Below are positions 47,012 to 58,488 of a stretch of 64,000 nucleotides of DNA, in pieces (the stretch's first letter is position 1; each line of letters starts with the position of its first letter). The DNA comes from Daldinia sp. FL1419 (taxonomy: Eukaryota > Ascomycota > Sordariomycetes > Xylariales > Hypoxylaceae). The stretch is from the NCBI GenBank assembly GCA_025201765.1, contig MU623391.1, forward strand, positions 151,175 through 215,174, given 5' to 3'. The position numbers were made by a program, and so were the translations under genes. The notes below the pieces were generated by a model. The model was not told where the DNA came from. It searched no databases and was given only the letters and a program-made list of their open reading frames with translations.

Positions 47012-49179
47012 GCGTCGTTTTTTAGCTCTCAACATTACCTTAAGGTAACTACCTGTTAAGAGAAGAGATGATAGACGTTTGATAATCATTTCCGCTACAA
47101 ACAATTGTACCTGGAGCTACCTATCTGCTCACCGCCCTGACGGAATTTCACTCTGAAATTCTGGAATACCTAATGGCCCGCTCCGCTGCTAGTGGAATTT
47201 ACCGCTTTCCCGGCAAATCATCCCATCCTGTTTCGTGCTGGGACGCCGTGATGGGATGCTACTTCATACATAGTACACATGTAAGCTTGAGCTCGTAGAC
47301 TACCGGTCGCGGACCTAGCTTTCCAGAGTACGAGAAATAAAAAAACGAAGGAGGGCTGAGAATCCTTTGCTGAGTAAAGTTGGACTCTAGTGCTCTACGT
47401 AGCACGCAATAGTTGCAAGGGAAGCCATTGGATATATGAAAAGCCGGGCTGTATTATATGAATATCAACCTTGCCGGCCGAACACCGAGAGTGTTCGACC
47501 GATTCTCTTGTCGTGTAGACTGCCGAAGTTCAAGCCCCTGTCAATCCGCGGATCTAGTGCACGTTCTTCGAGAGGGGCAGACGTGGCAGCCAAGGGTCCA
47601 AAAAGCCCCCAATGGATCAAATTGTACATACTATCTGACTATGTAGTAGTAGATGGATAATTAAGAGAATTAAGGTGAGCTTTGGTTTACGGATCTGCCC
47701 CGCAAAATACAAGCGTATAGGTACTTCTGCATTATATAGGTACTACATAGAAAATGCGGTAAGGACGGAGATGACGGATGTCGGAAAAAGACCTGGATGG
47801 CTCTTACCTCACTCAAAGTACCTAATCCCATTGTCAGTTCTACCATGTCAGATAGGTAGTTACTTACTGTAGGTAAATAGGTATTACATATTCGGGGTAC
47901 CTATCTGCATGCAGGTAGTGTACCTAATGAGGTACTTGACCTAAGTCATCTAAGATAACCGCTAACCTTGTAATGAAGGTCTACCACCACCCGCTACTGC
48001 TACCTACTACTACTAGCTTCCTCACGAAGACCCTTAGCTCTATAAAATTCAAAGGAATATTCCTCAGTTACTACGAAATCCGTGTATATGCTGACAGGAT
48101 GCGAGAAAGCGGCACGTAAAGCCTCATGAAAGGCCTCACATTCTGAAAGCTTACCTAGGTACCTTGGGACGTATAATGCTTCTAGTCCTATAATCGACTT
48201 ATCTACTCGGGTAAAGATCGTTCCCAAACCTTACGTAGATGGTGCGTGTTATTCGGGACCGCAGTAAGAAGATGTTAGGAAGATAAGCCCACACGCCTGC
48301 AGTGAGAAACGCAATAATGCAAATTAAAATAATTAGTACCAGATAAGACTACTTTCATGTTATACTCGACGATAAATTCAACCAGCCTTGCTAAATGGAG
48401 TTACTTTACGTAGTTTGAATAATATTTATAAGTGAAGTTACTCCGGATCTCCAGCGCCATCAAAAACAGATGACGAATTTCGACTTAGAGGTATATCCAG
48501 CATTTGAAACAGAAGTTCATAAATTACAGCAAATCCTTTGATAAATGTTTAGGCTAAGAATTTATGGTTGAAAAAAAGTATATAAATGTACTAACTAAAT
48601 AGTAAATCGCTTTAATATACCTCTATAATTGCACAGGTATCTGCGCTCCTCTTACTCCTTCTGAAAAAAATTCCTTCGGTTTGCCCCACTGTACTCTTCC
48701 CCTTCCTTCCTACCAACAACCAGTCCAGACGCCACGATCCACGGCTCAGGGACGAGAAAGGAAGAAAGCGAGCCGCTAGTGCAAGTTTGCGAAGTTTGGG
48801 TTGCTCGCTAGCTTCGTTGTTTAGTTTATGATAAGTCACTACAGAATATTGTTTTAGTCCATAAACACCACATAATTACATAGGTACTGCACGGTAAATA
48901 CATAGTCGGCATATAGTACAAGCGACAAGCGACGGAAATTGCGCCATCCCAGCTGTTATTTTCAGTTCCTGCCCCTCCGATTTTTTTCGTCTCCCCCAAT
49001 AGAAAAATCCAAAGGAAAAACTCCCGCTTTCTACTCTTTCCTTCATAAACCACTCTTTCCCCCCTCATCCAACCCAACTTTTCATTTTCTTTCCGAGAGA
49101 CACTCTTGGGCTAAGCATTTTCTTTGGGTGCATAGAATTAGTCAACTCAAACTTTCCTATTTCACATCCTACAGTCACA

Positions 49180-50535
49180 ATGCCTGCTACCAACGGACAT
49201 GCTAGCTCCTTGAGCACCCCTCGGAACCCCGGGGCTTTCCTCTTCACCGTAAGTAATGGATTACATGAGATTTTTCAACCCCTCGGTGCTATCGAGTTCG
49301 GGAACAGCAAACTGATCAATTGCAGTCCGAGTCCGTCGGTGAAGGTCACCCCGACAAGATTTGTGATCAAGTCTCGGATGCTATCCTCGATGCCTGCTTG
49401 GCGCAAGACCCCCTCTCTAAGGTCGCCTGCGAGTCGGCCACCAAGACCGGTATGATCATGGTGTTCGGTGAGATCACCACCAAGGCCAGCATTGACTACC
49501 AATCCGTCATCCGAAATGCTATCAAGGACATTGGATACGACTCTTCCGAGAAGGGCTTCGACTACAAGACCTGCAACGTTCTAGTTGCCATTGAGCAACA
49601 ATCCCCCGATATCGCTCAGGGTCTACACTACGAGAAGGCCCTCGAGGAGTTGGGAGCCGGTGACCAAGGTCTCATGTTCGGCTATGCCACTAACGAAACC
49701 CCCGAACTACACCCTCTCTCTCACCTTCTCGCCCACAAGCTTAACAAGGCCATGTCCGACGCCCGCCGGGACGGAACTCTCCCCTGGCTCCGACCTGACA
49801 CCAAGACCCAAATCACCATGGAGTACAAGCACGACGGCGGTGCTGTCGTCCCTCTACGAGTCCACACCATTGTCATCTCTGCTCAACACAGTGGCGATGT
49901 CAACACGGAACAGGTCCGAAAGGAGCTGAAGTCCAAGATCATCGACTCTGTCATCCCCAAGCAGTACATTGATGATGACACTATCCTCCACGTAAGTCTT
50001 AAACCCCTTATCAGCCGTTCCTAGCCGCAATCTCCGATATTGTATACCTATTTATACTAACAATCGTTCATAGCTTCAACCCAGTGGTCTCTTCATCATT
50101 GGTGGTCCTCAGGGCGACGCCGGTGTTACTGGCCGAAAGATCATCGTCGACACCTACGGTGGCTGGGGCGCTCACGGCGGTGGTGCTTTCTCTGGCAAGG
50201 ACTTCTCCAAGGTCGACCGATCTGCTGCCTACCTTGCTCGATGGGTTGCCAAGTCTCTCGTCGCTGCCGGCCTCGCTAAGCGAGCGCTCGTCCAACTCAG
50301 TTACGCTATCGGTGTGGCCGAGCCCTGCTCTATCTACGTCGACTCCTACGGCACCTCTGACAAGACTGCCGAGGAATTAGTCGAAATCGTCAAGGCTAAC
50401 TTTGACCTCCGACCTGGCGCTATCGCCAAGGAACTTAACCTAGCCCGCCCCATCTACAACCAAACAGCCAAGTTCGGTCACTTCGGTACCAACCAGGAAT
50501 TCACCTGGGAGCAGCCCAAGGCGCTCAACTTTTAA
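49180..50535 (+). CDS. S-adenosylmethionine synthetase
   Basis: Makes S-adenosylmethionine from methionine and ATP, the main methyl donor. Model: join(49180..49248,49326..49991,50074..50535), 398 residues, usual length for fungal enzymes. The N-terminal motif ESVGEGHPDKICDQ supplies the catalytic HPDK and metal-binding residues. The GAGDQGLMFGYA motif and the phosphate-binding GGGAFSGKDFSKVDRSAAY are intact, as is the GGPQGDAGVTGRK block. A 23-residue first exon precedes the conserved start, and all splice phases agree. It is cytosolic, a homotetramer or dimer in the family. The leader is pyrimidine-rich, as in many well-expressed fungal genes. Confidence 0.97.
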
Positions 50536-51094
50536 GCTAATGAATTGTAGAGTTCCGCTGGGGGGATCTAGTCATATTTATAGTAGCGGAAGAATCAACT
50601 TCTTTCTGCATTGCGACTGGCGTTGTTGGGTGTGTTATCTAGAAGACATAGGATTCCCTCATCGGAAAATGTCATGAAAATTTTGGGCATGGCAGCATGG
50701 CGTACGGTTTCAACATACCTGGTTTGGGCAAAGGCACAGATAAAGTGGCATGGGGTCACCGGTCTGATAAAGGCGGACAAATACCTAAACCTTCCGCATT
50801 GCATTTATTCAACACGGCAATACGTCCAAAAGAGACGAAAATAAAGATACCAATTTGTCGTACCTCTATACCCGTATCCGAACCTTGTGAATTGTTCTCA
50901 CGCTTATTTATTGCATTATGTTGACTGATCCTATTTCCAGCTTGGCTAATCTTTTAGCTAACCCTTTTCCCGTGTAGAGCTTTACGAGGGCTAGATGTGT
51001 ATCAAAGCCCGTTCACTCGGGAGTAGCGCGGCCGCAGTCCATAAGGAGTCTACTGGGGTATTGTGATGACACGAGGCGATGTTATAATCCAAGT
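50536..51094. other. 3' intergenic region
   Basis: 3' side of the SAM synthetase gene and of the convergent hypothetical gene. No additional coding sequence recognised. Confidence 0.5.
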
Positions 51095-51718
51095 CTATTC
51101 CCACCCGCTGCAATTCTTACATGGCGTATTGCCCATGACTCTAGGTGCATTTTCCTCGTAGGTATCCTCACCCAACGTGCTACTAACTAACACCGTCGTG
51201 CCATCGCCCTCTTTACTGTCTTGACTGCCACTGTTGCTGTTTAAAGGGGCTTCACTTGCCCCCGTGCTACTTTCCTCGCGGTCGAGGGTTTCGGTCGCCG
51301 AACAAAATGATGGAGTGGGCGAGGAAGGTGACGAGGGATATCGCTGTGGTGGGAGGAGTGTAAGGAGGGCTAGGAAGTCTTTCTGGAAACGGGTGGTGCG
51401 TGGCGAGAGGAGAGGTTGTGAAGTGGCGGGGGTCTTGTTGGTGGTGTGCGTTTGGCTGTCGCTACTGGTATTGTCCTTTGACGGTGGCGAGGATGAAAAG
51501 TATACGGGCTGTTGTAAGAGATGCGGTTCTCTTGGATCTTCTATCCTGAGCTCTTCTGTTCCGTCGTGCTGGATGGGTACCTCGATGACGGTGTCGGTAA
51601 CACGGATTCTGAAGATAGGGGTAGGTGGCGCCGTGACCCCTTTGGTTTCCATAGCTTGTGTTTGTTCAAATTGGGGATTATGCGTTGTCCTAGCAGCGTT
51701 GCTTGCCTTCTGGGACAT
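51095..51718 (-). CDS. Low-complexity hypothetical protein
   Basis: 207-residue single-exon frame from an ATG at 51718. Rich in Ser, Thr, Pro and Glu throughout, with no membrane segment, signal peptide or recognised domain. A short ordered-looking stretch (PIFRIRVTDTVIEVPIQHDG, about residues 33-52) and a moderately hydrophobic segment (FQKDFLALLTLLPPQR) are the only structured parts. It ends with a Cys pair (PCKNCSGWE). Mostly disordered; function unknown. Length and ATG support a real gene, but composition alone makes it uncertain. Confidence 0.5.
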   Translation of the reverse strand: MSQKASNAARTTHNPQFEQTQAMETKGVTAPPTPIFRIRVTDTVIEVPIQHDGTEELRIEDPREPHLLQQPVYFSSSPPSKDNTSSDSQTHTTNKTPATSQPLLSPRTTRFQKDFLALLTLLPPQRYPSSPSSPTPSFCSATETLDREESSTGASEAPLNSNSGSQDSKEGDGTTVLVSSTLGEDTYEENAPRVMGNTPCKNCSGWE

Positions 51719-53353
51719 GCGTGTAATATTCTTTCACTAGAACTAGCCGTACTTCAATGTTGGTACGTAAGTATCCACGCAATGAATCGATTGCGACAGA
51801 TAAAGGTCCAGGAAGGGCATGAATATATGGAAGATTGCAAAGCTAGAGAGCAAAGAAGTAACGACAAAATAAGCTATCTACCTTGCAATTATATTAGAAC
51901 CTTTCTATCGTCTCTTAAAGAGACCATATAAAGCTAAATCCGTGATATGTTAACGCGCAGTTGGCTCTTGCGTGGTCCGGACCGGGTCGGAGATCCATCC
52001 GGACGGCTCCAAGAAGCGTCCAAAGGATAGATCTAATCTATTTCCACATACGGGTATCGCGAGCTATACGGCCGCTGCGTATATGTATAAGTGGTATGCG
52101 AACGAATAGCAGGACGCCCCCTGCAGCCACCACGCTACGGAAACATGTTGCACGAATATGAGATTGTTGGATCCCAAAAGCTCAATGATATCTCGTTTTC
52201 CCTATATCTTCGCTTTCTTTATAGCCCCATCGGGTTTAGATCCCAGTCGAGTTAGCTGCGGCGTATGCGCGTTTAACCAAAACCCGAGCAATACGAAATA
52301 CGACTCGACGCCAAATTAATACACTACCCCTAACCAATCAACTAATTCGGATCTTTAAACATTGCATCTTAATCGACACCACTTGAACCTCATTTAACCC
52401 GTAACTATTGTGCAACTTAAACGATTATGAATTCTTCCCGATCTTATTCCATGCGCGGTAACCCATTAACATTCAGATCATCATCAAAGGATAGGCCACG
52501 TCCACTAATCCATATCAGATCAGGTCTTCTTCCGTTTCTAAAAATATCGAGATATCGCCTCGCTCGAGTATTTCTGCATTGCTACCTAGGTAGGTACTTA
52601 TTCTGTATTCTGAAGGTGATATCTATACAATTTCGTCTCCAGGTATAACCAGCGTAATAGAAGGAATTCTAAACAGAAGCCTCTAAGTGATAGTAGGGTT
52701 ATGAAAGGTTCAAATCAACAACCATTTTCAAGAGACTCCCTCCAAGTTCTCTTAGCAGAAGATTGTTTATTATCTATATTGACAATATAGTAGAGAATTA
52801 CTACGCACAAGAGGCTTAGGAATCGTTCTTAGAGATGCTCGTGGCAGCAGCCTAACATTAGGTACCTCTTGGGTACCTCGTATAGGAGTCTTGGTAAGAA
52901 CTGGCTCAACTAACTAGTTGGGTCTCTGGTTAGCTGAATCTACTATCCTAAATTCTTTTGGTGAATGCACTATGCTTCGACAAGATCCAGAATCACATCA
53001 GCCAGACCAACAATGATAGACATCAGGCCAAATATGCATTTGAGCCCCCCCTAACCGTAGTAATTGGATAAAAGTGGATTGAAACTCATCCCGCAGCTAG
53101 TCAACACGCTCTTCATACACGAGTTACCCGAACCTTAACAGCAACCGATCAACCCCTGGCTTTATATGTACCTAGGTACGGAGACACATACATTTCCCTC
53201 CCTTTCCGCATGATTGCCAAAACGCCACCCACATCCCCTACATGTGCAGCCTACCCTGAGTGGATAGCCATTATTTCAAGACATCTGAGTCGCGAGAGCA
53301 CCGCATAAGCTACATCCTGCATAGCATTTTTAAAATAAGATAGGATATGCCTA
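51719..53353. other. Intergenic region
   Basis: About 1.6 kb with no supported gene. CCTAGGTA-type motifs occur near 52585-52598, 52860-52880 and 53168-53178. Confidence 0.5.
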
Positions 53354-56020
53354 TTAATCGTCCTCTATATCATCATCACTTAAAACCAATTTCTGTATAG
53401 ACGGTACTGCCGTAGCGGAAAGGGAGGGCAGATCATTCTTCTGCCGTATACCGATACTCTTTTTCCGAGGCGACGATTCTTCAGAGGGTTTATCTGTTGC
53501 CCACGCTTCTCCCGTCTGTTCCATATTATCATCTCCGTCGAGGGCGTCCTCGTCAGCTGCCTCGCCAATCCCTGAAAACGAAGTCACCTTTTCGATCTCC
53601 TTTAACCGAACGTTGCCAGCCGCGCTCCTACGCCCTCGCGCAATGTGTGCCATATACGGCAATCGCTCTAATAGTAACTCTCTGCGAGCCGAGTTTCCAA
53701 GGAAGAGTAACGGTGTTGTTTGTTGGTCCTGGTCCTGCTCGGCTCGCCTCATTTGTTGGCTATTATTACGTTGATTTAAAGCCTGGAGTTTACCGATCCA
53801 ATCCTCACCGCTGCCTGCCGATGGTCTAGGCTGTCTGAATGCAGAAGCACCTTGAGTGAGATCCCGACCTGCCTCATCGCCCTTTAGTAATCTCGACGCC
53901 CAGTGGTCCACGACTCCCTCGAGCTCCTCTTTTTCTCGCCATAGTTTGAGACTTGTAGGATAGAACATCTTGTAAGCATCGCCGCTACCACGTCCAGAAT
54001 GTTTCGCCATTCGTTTCACCGGATTGGGTAGAGAAAATAATAATCCCCTGGTCGCGACTTGAAAAGTAATTTCATCTTGTCTTAGTACATGGCTAGTAGA
54101 ATCCCGCCCCGAAAATGTTGACGTGCTAGATCCTCGCCCCCGGAAGAAAACGTCCCAAGATGGGGAAAGAAGGTCACTATCGGAAAGAAACTCAACGCAA
54201 TCATTTATGTAGTCAAGCGAAGAATTTGGATCGGAAGGTCCGCTAGACTCACAAGACAGGACATAGTTCTCATGGAGAGCTGAAATAAATGTGTGCGTAT
54301 CAGTCCCGGTTTCGTCAATGAGGCTATCGACGGAGACCTCGGACCGTTTTGGTCTAGAATGATGAGCTATAAAATCGGGCAACGTCTCAGCCTGTCCCTC
54401 CGGGGTTTGCCGGCTCATCGGGCGTTCATCCCTTTTATTGTAAACTACCTTCCCAACAGCGTGGAAGATCCCTAAACTTGCTTCTCGTTGCGAGACAAGC
54501 TCTAGACTTTCAGCCTCACCTTTAGTTAAGGAGACTTCGTTCTTAGATCCGCGTTTAGGTTTCGTAAAGGTTACCTTAGAGCCCCAGTCTGCGTCACCGT
54601 CACCCTTGAGACAGAGAAACTCAAGCGAAGAAATTGCGCTTCTAATATCTCCTATTTCACCTAGCCTTTTAAGAACAAGCGGACCCGGCGTTCGACGCCG
54701 TCCAGACTTCCGGGCTTCTTTCTGCACCACCAACTCGAGTGCGCTTGCAAGGAGAGTAGGCGCAATGGCATTGAACTCTATAATGCAAGAGCCAGGGTGT
54801 CGAGTAATTTCAGGTCCCAGTAAGCGGTATGCCGTAAAACTATCTGCAGATGCCGAGGTTGTAGTGAGTAAAGTCTCTGATATGATCATAACAATGGGTG
54901 TGATAGGGTCCAAGGAAGATTGGCGACCGAAAGTAGCGAGAGACGGTGTATTGGCCGCTAGGTACTGCAGAATAGTATTTCGAAAAGTTGTCAAAGCCGT
55001 CGACAAACGAGTAAAAGTGTTTGGGAATTCCTCAATGAGGATTATTTTCTTCGTATTATGATTATTATCGCTCTTAACAAGACTCGGAGGAGTCGAATCA
55101 AGATCAGTGTCTAATTGACCAAACTTCCCGCTTCTCCCCATGAATTCTTCAAACTGCGCTGATGCTGATTGGAGCCCTTGATTTCCGCCCAAGGAACCAA
55201 CAGGATTCCTCCACTCGAGCAACTCGCAATGCATATCTTTAGCAAGGAGTCTAACGGTAGTCGTTTTGCCTGTTCCAGCAGCGCCCTTTAAAATTAGGAG
55301 CCGTTGTCGCATCCGGCCAGCCATAACATCTTCAAGCCACCGGCGGACATCTGCTACCTTCTTTTTGTGAACCGCAAGCTCCTCTAGATTCGCAGGGCCG
55401 AACCGCTCCGACCATGGCCGTTGTTCATCGCGGGCGATGGAGTCCTGTTGAGGACGGGGTGGTTTGAGGAATTTTTGACTTGACGTAATCGCTAAGCCAT
55501 TACTCGGTTGGGAAGTATCCCGAAAACGTTTACGGGCGTTTTGTCCGACTCGACTAGTGCTCGCGGCCCTATATTCGCCCACGTCATCGTCATCTGATAT
55601 CGGGTCGCTGATAACCTCATCCCTCTTAGTCGGAGATGCTGTAGGGGCTCGTTGTACCTGTTTAGAAAACATAGTCACAAGATCCGCCGTCTTCTCTTTC
55701 TCTATCCGTTTCCCTTTTGCGAATGGCTGAGCCTTAGGCTTCCCCGGGCTCGTACTAAAACCTCTGAATCCATTATTCCTTGAATGAAGAGGCATCGACG
55801 TCGTATTTTGCGATTGTGAAGCTAGCAAACGGGATGACTTTCTCACTGGACCCGGCGAAGGCGTTCTAGCGCGGGAGGCATCTGTGGCAGAGGTCCCTTT
55901 TTGAGGAGGGGAGGAAAAGAGGTAATTGTTAAGAGTATTGGTCTTCGGCTTCGGTTCTTCTTCATCGTCTGAAGAGGTAGGAATGACGTTTCGTTTACGG
56001 CGTTTTGTGGGCGGCGCCAT
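53354..56020 (-). CDS. rad17: Checkpoint clamp loader Rad17/Rad24
   Basis: Single-exon 888-residue protein, subunit of the RFC-like complex that loads the 9-1-1 clamp at DNA damage sites. After a basic, Ser/Pro-rich N-terminus the conserved entry motif WSERFGPANLEELAVHKKKV appears at about 204-223. Walker A GAAGTGKTT follows (~244), then WRNPVG and Walker B-like IILIEEFPNT (~325). A ~180-residue region after that resembles the RFC lid domain. Length, motif order and N-terminal NLS-like KRRKRN match Rad17/Rad24. An acidic C-terminal tail ends DDDIEDD. The start ATG lies within the basic MAPPTKRRKRN. It is convergent with no gene and divergent from none nearby. Confidence 0.92.
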   Translation of the reverse strand: MAPPTKRRKRNVIPTSSDDEEEPKPKTNTLNNYLFSSPPQKGTSATDASRARTPSPGPVRKSSRLLASQSQNTTSMPLHSRNNGFRGFSTSPGKPKAQPFAKGKRIEKEKTADLVTMFSKQVQRAPTASPTKRDEVISDPISDDDDVGEYRAASTSRVGQNARKRFRDTSQPSNGLAITSSQKFLKPPRPQQDSIARDEQRPWSERFGPANLEELAVHKKKVADVRRWLEDVMAGRMRQRLLILKGAAGTGKTTTVRLLAKDMHCELLEWRNPVGSLGGNQGLQSASAQFEEFMGRSGKFGQLDTDLDSTPPSLVKSDNNHNTKKIILIEEFPNTFTRLSTALTTFRNTILQYLAANTPSLATFGRQSSLDPITPIVMIISETLLTTTSASADSFTAYRLLGPEITRHPGSCIIEFNAIAPTLLASALELVVQKEARKSGRRRTPGPLVLKRLGEIGDIRSAISSLEFLCLKGDGDADWGSKVTFTKPKRGSKNEVSLTKGEAESLELVSQREASLGIFHAVGKVVYNKRDERPMSRQTPEGQAETLPDFIAHHSRPKRSEVSVDSLIDETGTDTHTFISALHENYVLSCESSGPSDPNSSLDYINDCVEFLSDSDLLSPSWDVFFRGRGSSTSTFSGRDSTSHVLRQDEITFQVATRGLLFSLPNPVKRMAKHSGRGSGDAYKMFYPTSLKLWREKEELEGVVDHWASRLLKGDEAGRDLTQGASAFRQPRPSAGSGEDWIGKLQALNQRNNSQQMRRAEQDQDQQTTPLLFLGNSARRELLLERLPYMAHIARGRRSAAGNVRLKEIEKVTSFSGIGEAADEDALDGDDNMEQTGEAWATDKPSEESSPRKKSIGIRQKNDLPSLSATAVPSIQKLVLSDDDIEDD

Positions 56021-56747
56021 GGCGATAGGGTGGGCGTGAGATGCACGGCATCTGCTAATGTGCGTAATTGCTCACATGGGAAAGACAATCAATTGGAAAT
56101 TGAATTGGAAATTGGAATTACGAAGAGTTGGAATTTAAAATGCAAGTTTTTGGTTGGCTATAGTGGTTTGAACACCAGAAAGTTTAATGTAAGGTACCTA
56201 AGGTATCACCTAATGCATTTGGGAAAGAACTGGCTTGCCACCTAATGTAGGTTACCTAACCTTTATTGACAAAGAGAACCGCGAGACTAGGTTGAAGGTT
56301 AGGTACCTTCCGTCATTCCCAACCTAATGGAACCTTTCGTCGCGGGCGGGTTGCTTACAGCGCGTATTCCGGCTGCTTAGCCTGCTACAACTTCGATGCG
56401 TCATCATGTGACCAATTAAACCCGCACGGCACCGTCGTGTATAGTACGTACCAACAGGTAACCTACCCTCTTTCTTACTTCTAATGACCAAGTTTAACTT
56501 ATGTATAATTTTAATTAAGCCTCAACACGTTCATATTACATAGTGCCCTTGAAAGATCGGTGCAAATTGCCATTAACTAGTCCATCCGAAAGCATGTTAC
56601 CACAATACAGTCTGATAACCACGAGAACCCTACCTAATAATAACAGTAGCCTGGCTAAAAGGCCAATTTTGTCCAAATATACTCATAAGTCATGATTCAT
56701 ATAGGTTTTCGCGGCCGAGATCCCGACCCAGATATCGAGAGACAACA
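56021..56747. other. Intergenic region upstream of rad17
   Basis: Contains the CGTAATTGCTC 11-mer at about 56063-56073 and several GGTACCTAA/TAGGTTACC motifs between 56190 and 56310, part of the dispersed intergenic family. No gene recognised. Confidence 0.5.
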
Positions 56748-58094
56748 CTATGAAAAAGTCCAACCCTGGAAGTCATCCGCAAATCTGACGGCAGCAGCCA
56801 AATACCGTTCATGTACGTCTCCCCAAGTCCGAGCTGCTTCTTTAATTGCGCGTATAACTATATGTTAAGTTAGTATCTCAGCAATGCGTAATGTGATTAT
56901 TCATAGCAAACCTACCCTTGACAAAATGAGCATCAGTGGAATAAGGACCATTTAATGCCTTATCCTCTACGTAATTCCATTGCTTCCCAGCAACATCTTC
57001 TGGTTTGATGTAATCGGGATCGATTTTCGGCCGGAGTTCGGAAACGTAAACGGCGATTGCGAACAGCCACCATTGCCTAACCAAGTTGATGCGGAATCGG
57101 GACGGGATGAACGGAAGTAGTATCCTAACGGCATGACTCGTTGTGAGCACATGACAAAGGAAGAAGTTGTATGAGTGAGTTCCGGGAGGAACTGTCGCAA
57201 TCAGGATAGCAACCGCAGCCTCTTGTGATAGCTCAAAATCCCTCACTGGATCATCGAGCGCCCAGGCATTCCAGTATTCTAGAACAATGTCCTCGTGCTT
57301 CTTGAATAACGGCTCAATGTTGTCAGGCCCGGACCCCTTGAAAGCTCCATCTAAACGAGTATCATTCCTCAGTTTTAGGAGCAACTCCAATGGAGAAGAC
57401 GGCTCTATCGAAGATGGTTTCGAATAAGAAGCGTCATCGATATACCTATGAAGAAAGTTGTATTGGGTAGCCGCCATGCCGAGTGCTTCCATAGCAACCT
57501 CGCGACTGTCGACTTCATAAGCATATCCCAGGTGGATGAGAGGATGGCCGACTAATATAGTTAGCTCATATCTAGATAAGCGAAGTATTCGGGCGGCTTG
57601 GACATACGACCCCCAATGAGACAGTTTATTAATGGTTCCTTGCCCCCATATATGTACTCTTCCACCACACCTTTCCACTGGTAGTTGTGCCTCAACGCTA
57701 GAGCATCTTCGAAGAAATCGACATAGGCACGCTGATACGCTGGTTGGCCGAGAAAATCCCTCCAGTCATCCTCGGCTATTTCAGCCGGGGATTCTCTCCA
57801 CGGCTCGAGATCCTGAGCTTCCACATCGTAGATCTTATGCAATTGCTGAACATCCGCTCCAAGAAGGTAGGCAGAACCGAGAATATGAGGTAGATGATTA
57901 TGAAACTCTAAATTATGGTAAAGAATAGAATGATTAACGTGATTTGCTCTCAATAGGTGCTTGAGGGTTCTTGGTCTTTTTTCAGGTGAAGTCTCCACAC
58001 TGTGAACCTCAACAGGTGGGATATCAATGGTCTGAGTCCGACTTGTAGAAACAAGTCTATTCACAATAGGAATGTAAGAGAGTACAGAGGCCAT
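56748..58094 (-). CDS. Questin oxidase-like protein (DUF4243 family)
   Basis: Minus-strand model: exon 1 58094-57608, intron 57607-57552 (GTATGT..TAG, branch GCTAAC), exon 2 57551-56916, intron 56915-56858, exon 3 56857-56748; 410 residues, in phase. The junction rebuilds INCLIGGLGHPLIHLGYAYE, a conserved family block, and the last exon supplies the usual C-terminus (IRAIKEAARTWGD..YLAAAVRFADDF). Family members include the aflatoxin/anthraquinone-pathway questin oxidase and Baeyer-Villiger-type enzymes, but most copies have unknown substrates. No secondary-metabolite genes lie next to it, so a pathway cannot be inferred. It is likely soluble. Confidence 0.83.
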
Positions 58095-58488
58095 ATCGAT
58101 CTTCAATTAGAGCATCACGATAATCAAATATTTAGTAGTAAAAGGTAGTTGAGGTTGAAGTGACGTAACAATCGAAAGTGCCACTCGCGTGATCTAGATG
58201 ATACCTATTATATTGAAGACATGCATTCAACAAAAGAGTAGGAATCCGAATATCGCTTTTATAACATCATTATGCAATTAGGTCGCATCTTAAATGAGGC
58301 TAAAATGCTTTAGCTAATAATGCGCTAAGAAAAGAAAGTACAAGCCATTATACACTAGTACCTACGTATTGTGCCTAGCATTTTAATTGGTCTGTGCATC
58401 ATTAAAGTACTAGGTTACCTAGGTACAAAATGTATCGCGCCGATACATCATCCTTTTTCCAACTTTCAACTTTTTCCCAGTGTACAAC
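58095..58488. promoter_or_regulatory. Divergent upstream region of questin oxidase-like and UBE3D-like genes
   Basis: About 390 bp, A/T-rich, between two divergently transcribed genes. It has a GGTTACCTAGGTAC motif near 58410-58425, about 70 bp before the second gene's ATG. Confidence 0.5.

Larger units (their letters stand above)
46538..49179. other. Gene-poor intergenic region
   Basis: About 2.6 kb with no supported gene. Includes a CCTAGGTA cluster at 46875-46895, a perfect hairpin at 46988-47011, more TAGGTA/GGTACC motifs between 47700 and 48170, and a pyrimidine-rich leader before the SAM synthetase gene. The minus-strand open frame 48227-48000 reads protein-like but lacks an ATG. Confidence 0.45.

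Noticed and set aside
48000..48227. Minus-strand 75-codon open frame with protein-like composition
   Set aside because: Begins with TTG just after an in-frame stop, with no ATG and no supported upstream exon. Possibly a relic, but not annotatable.
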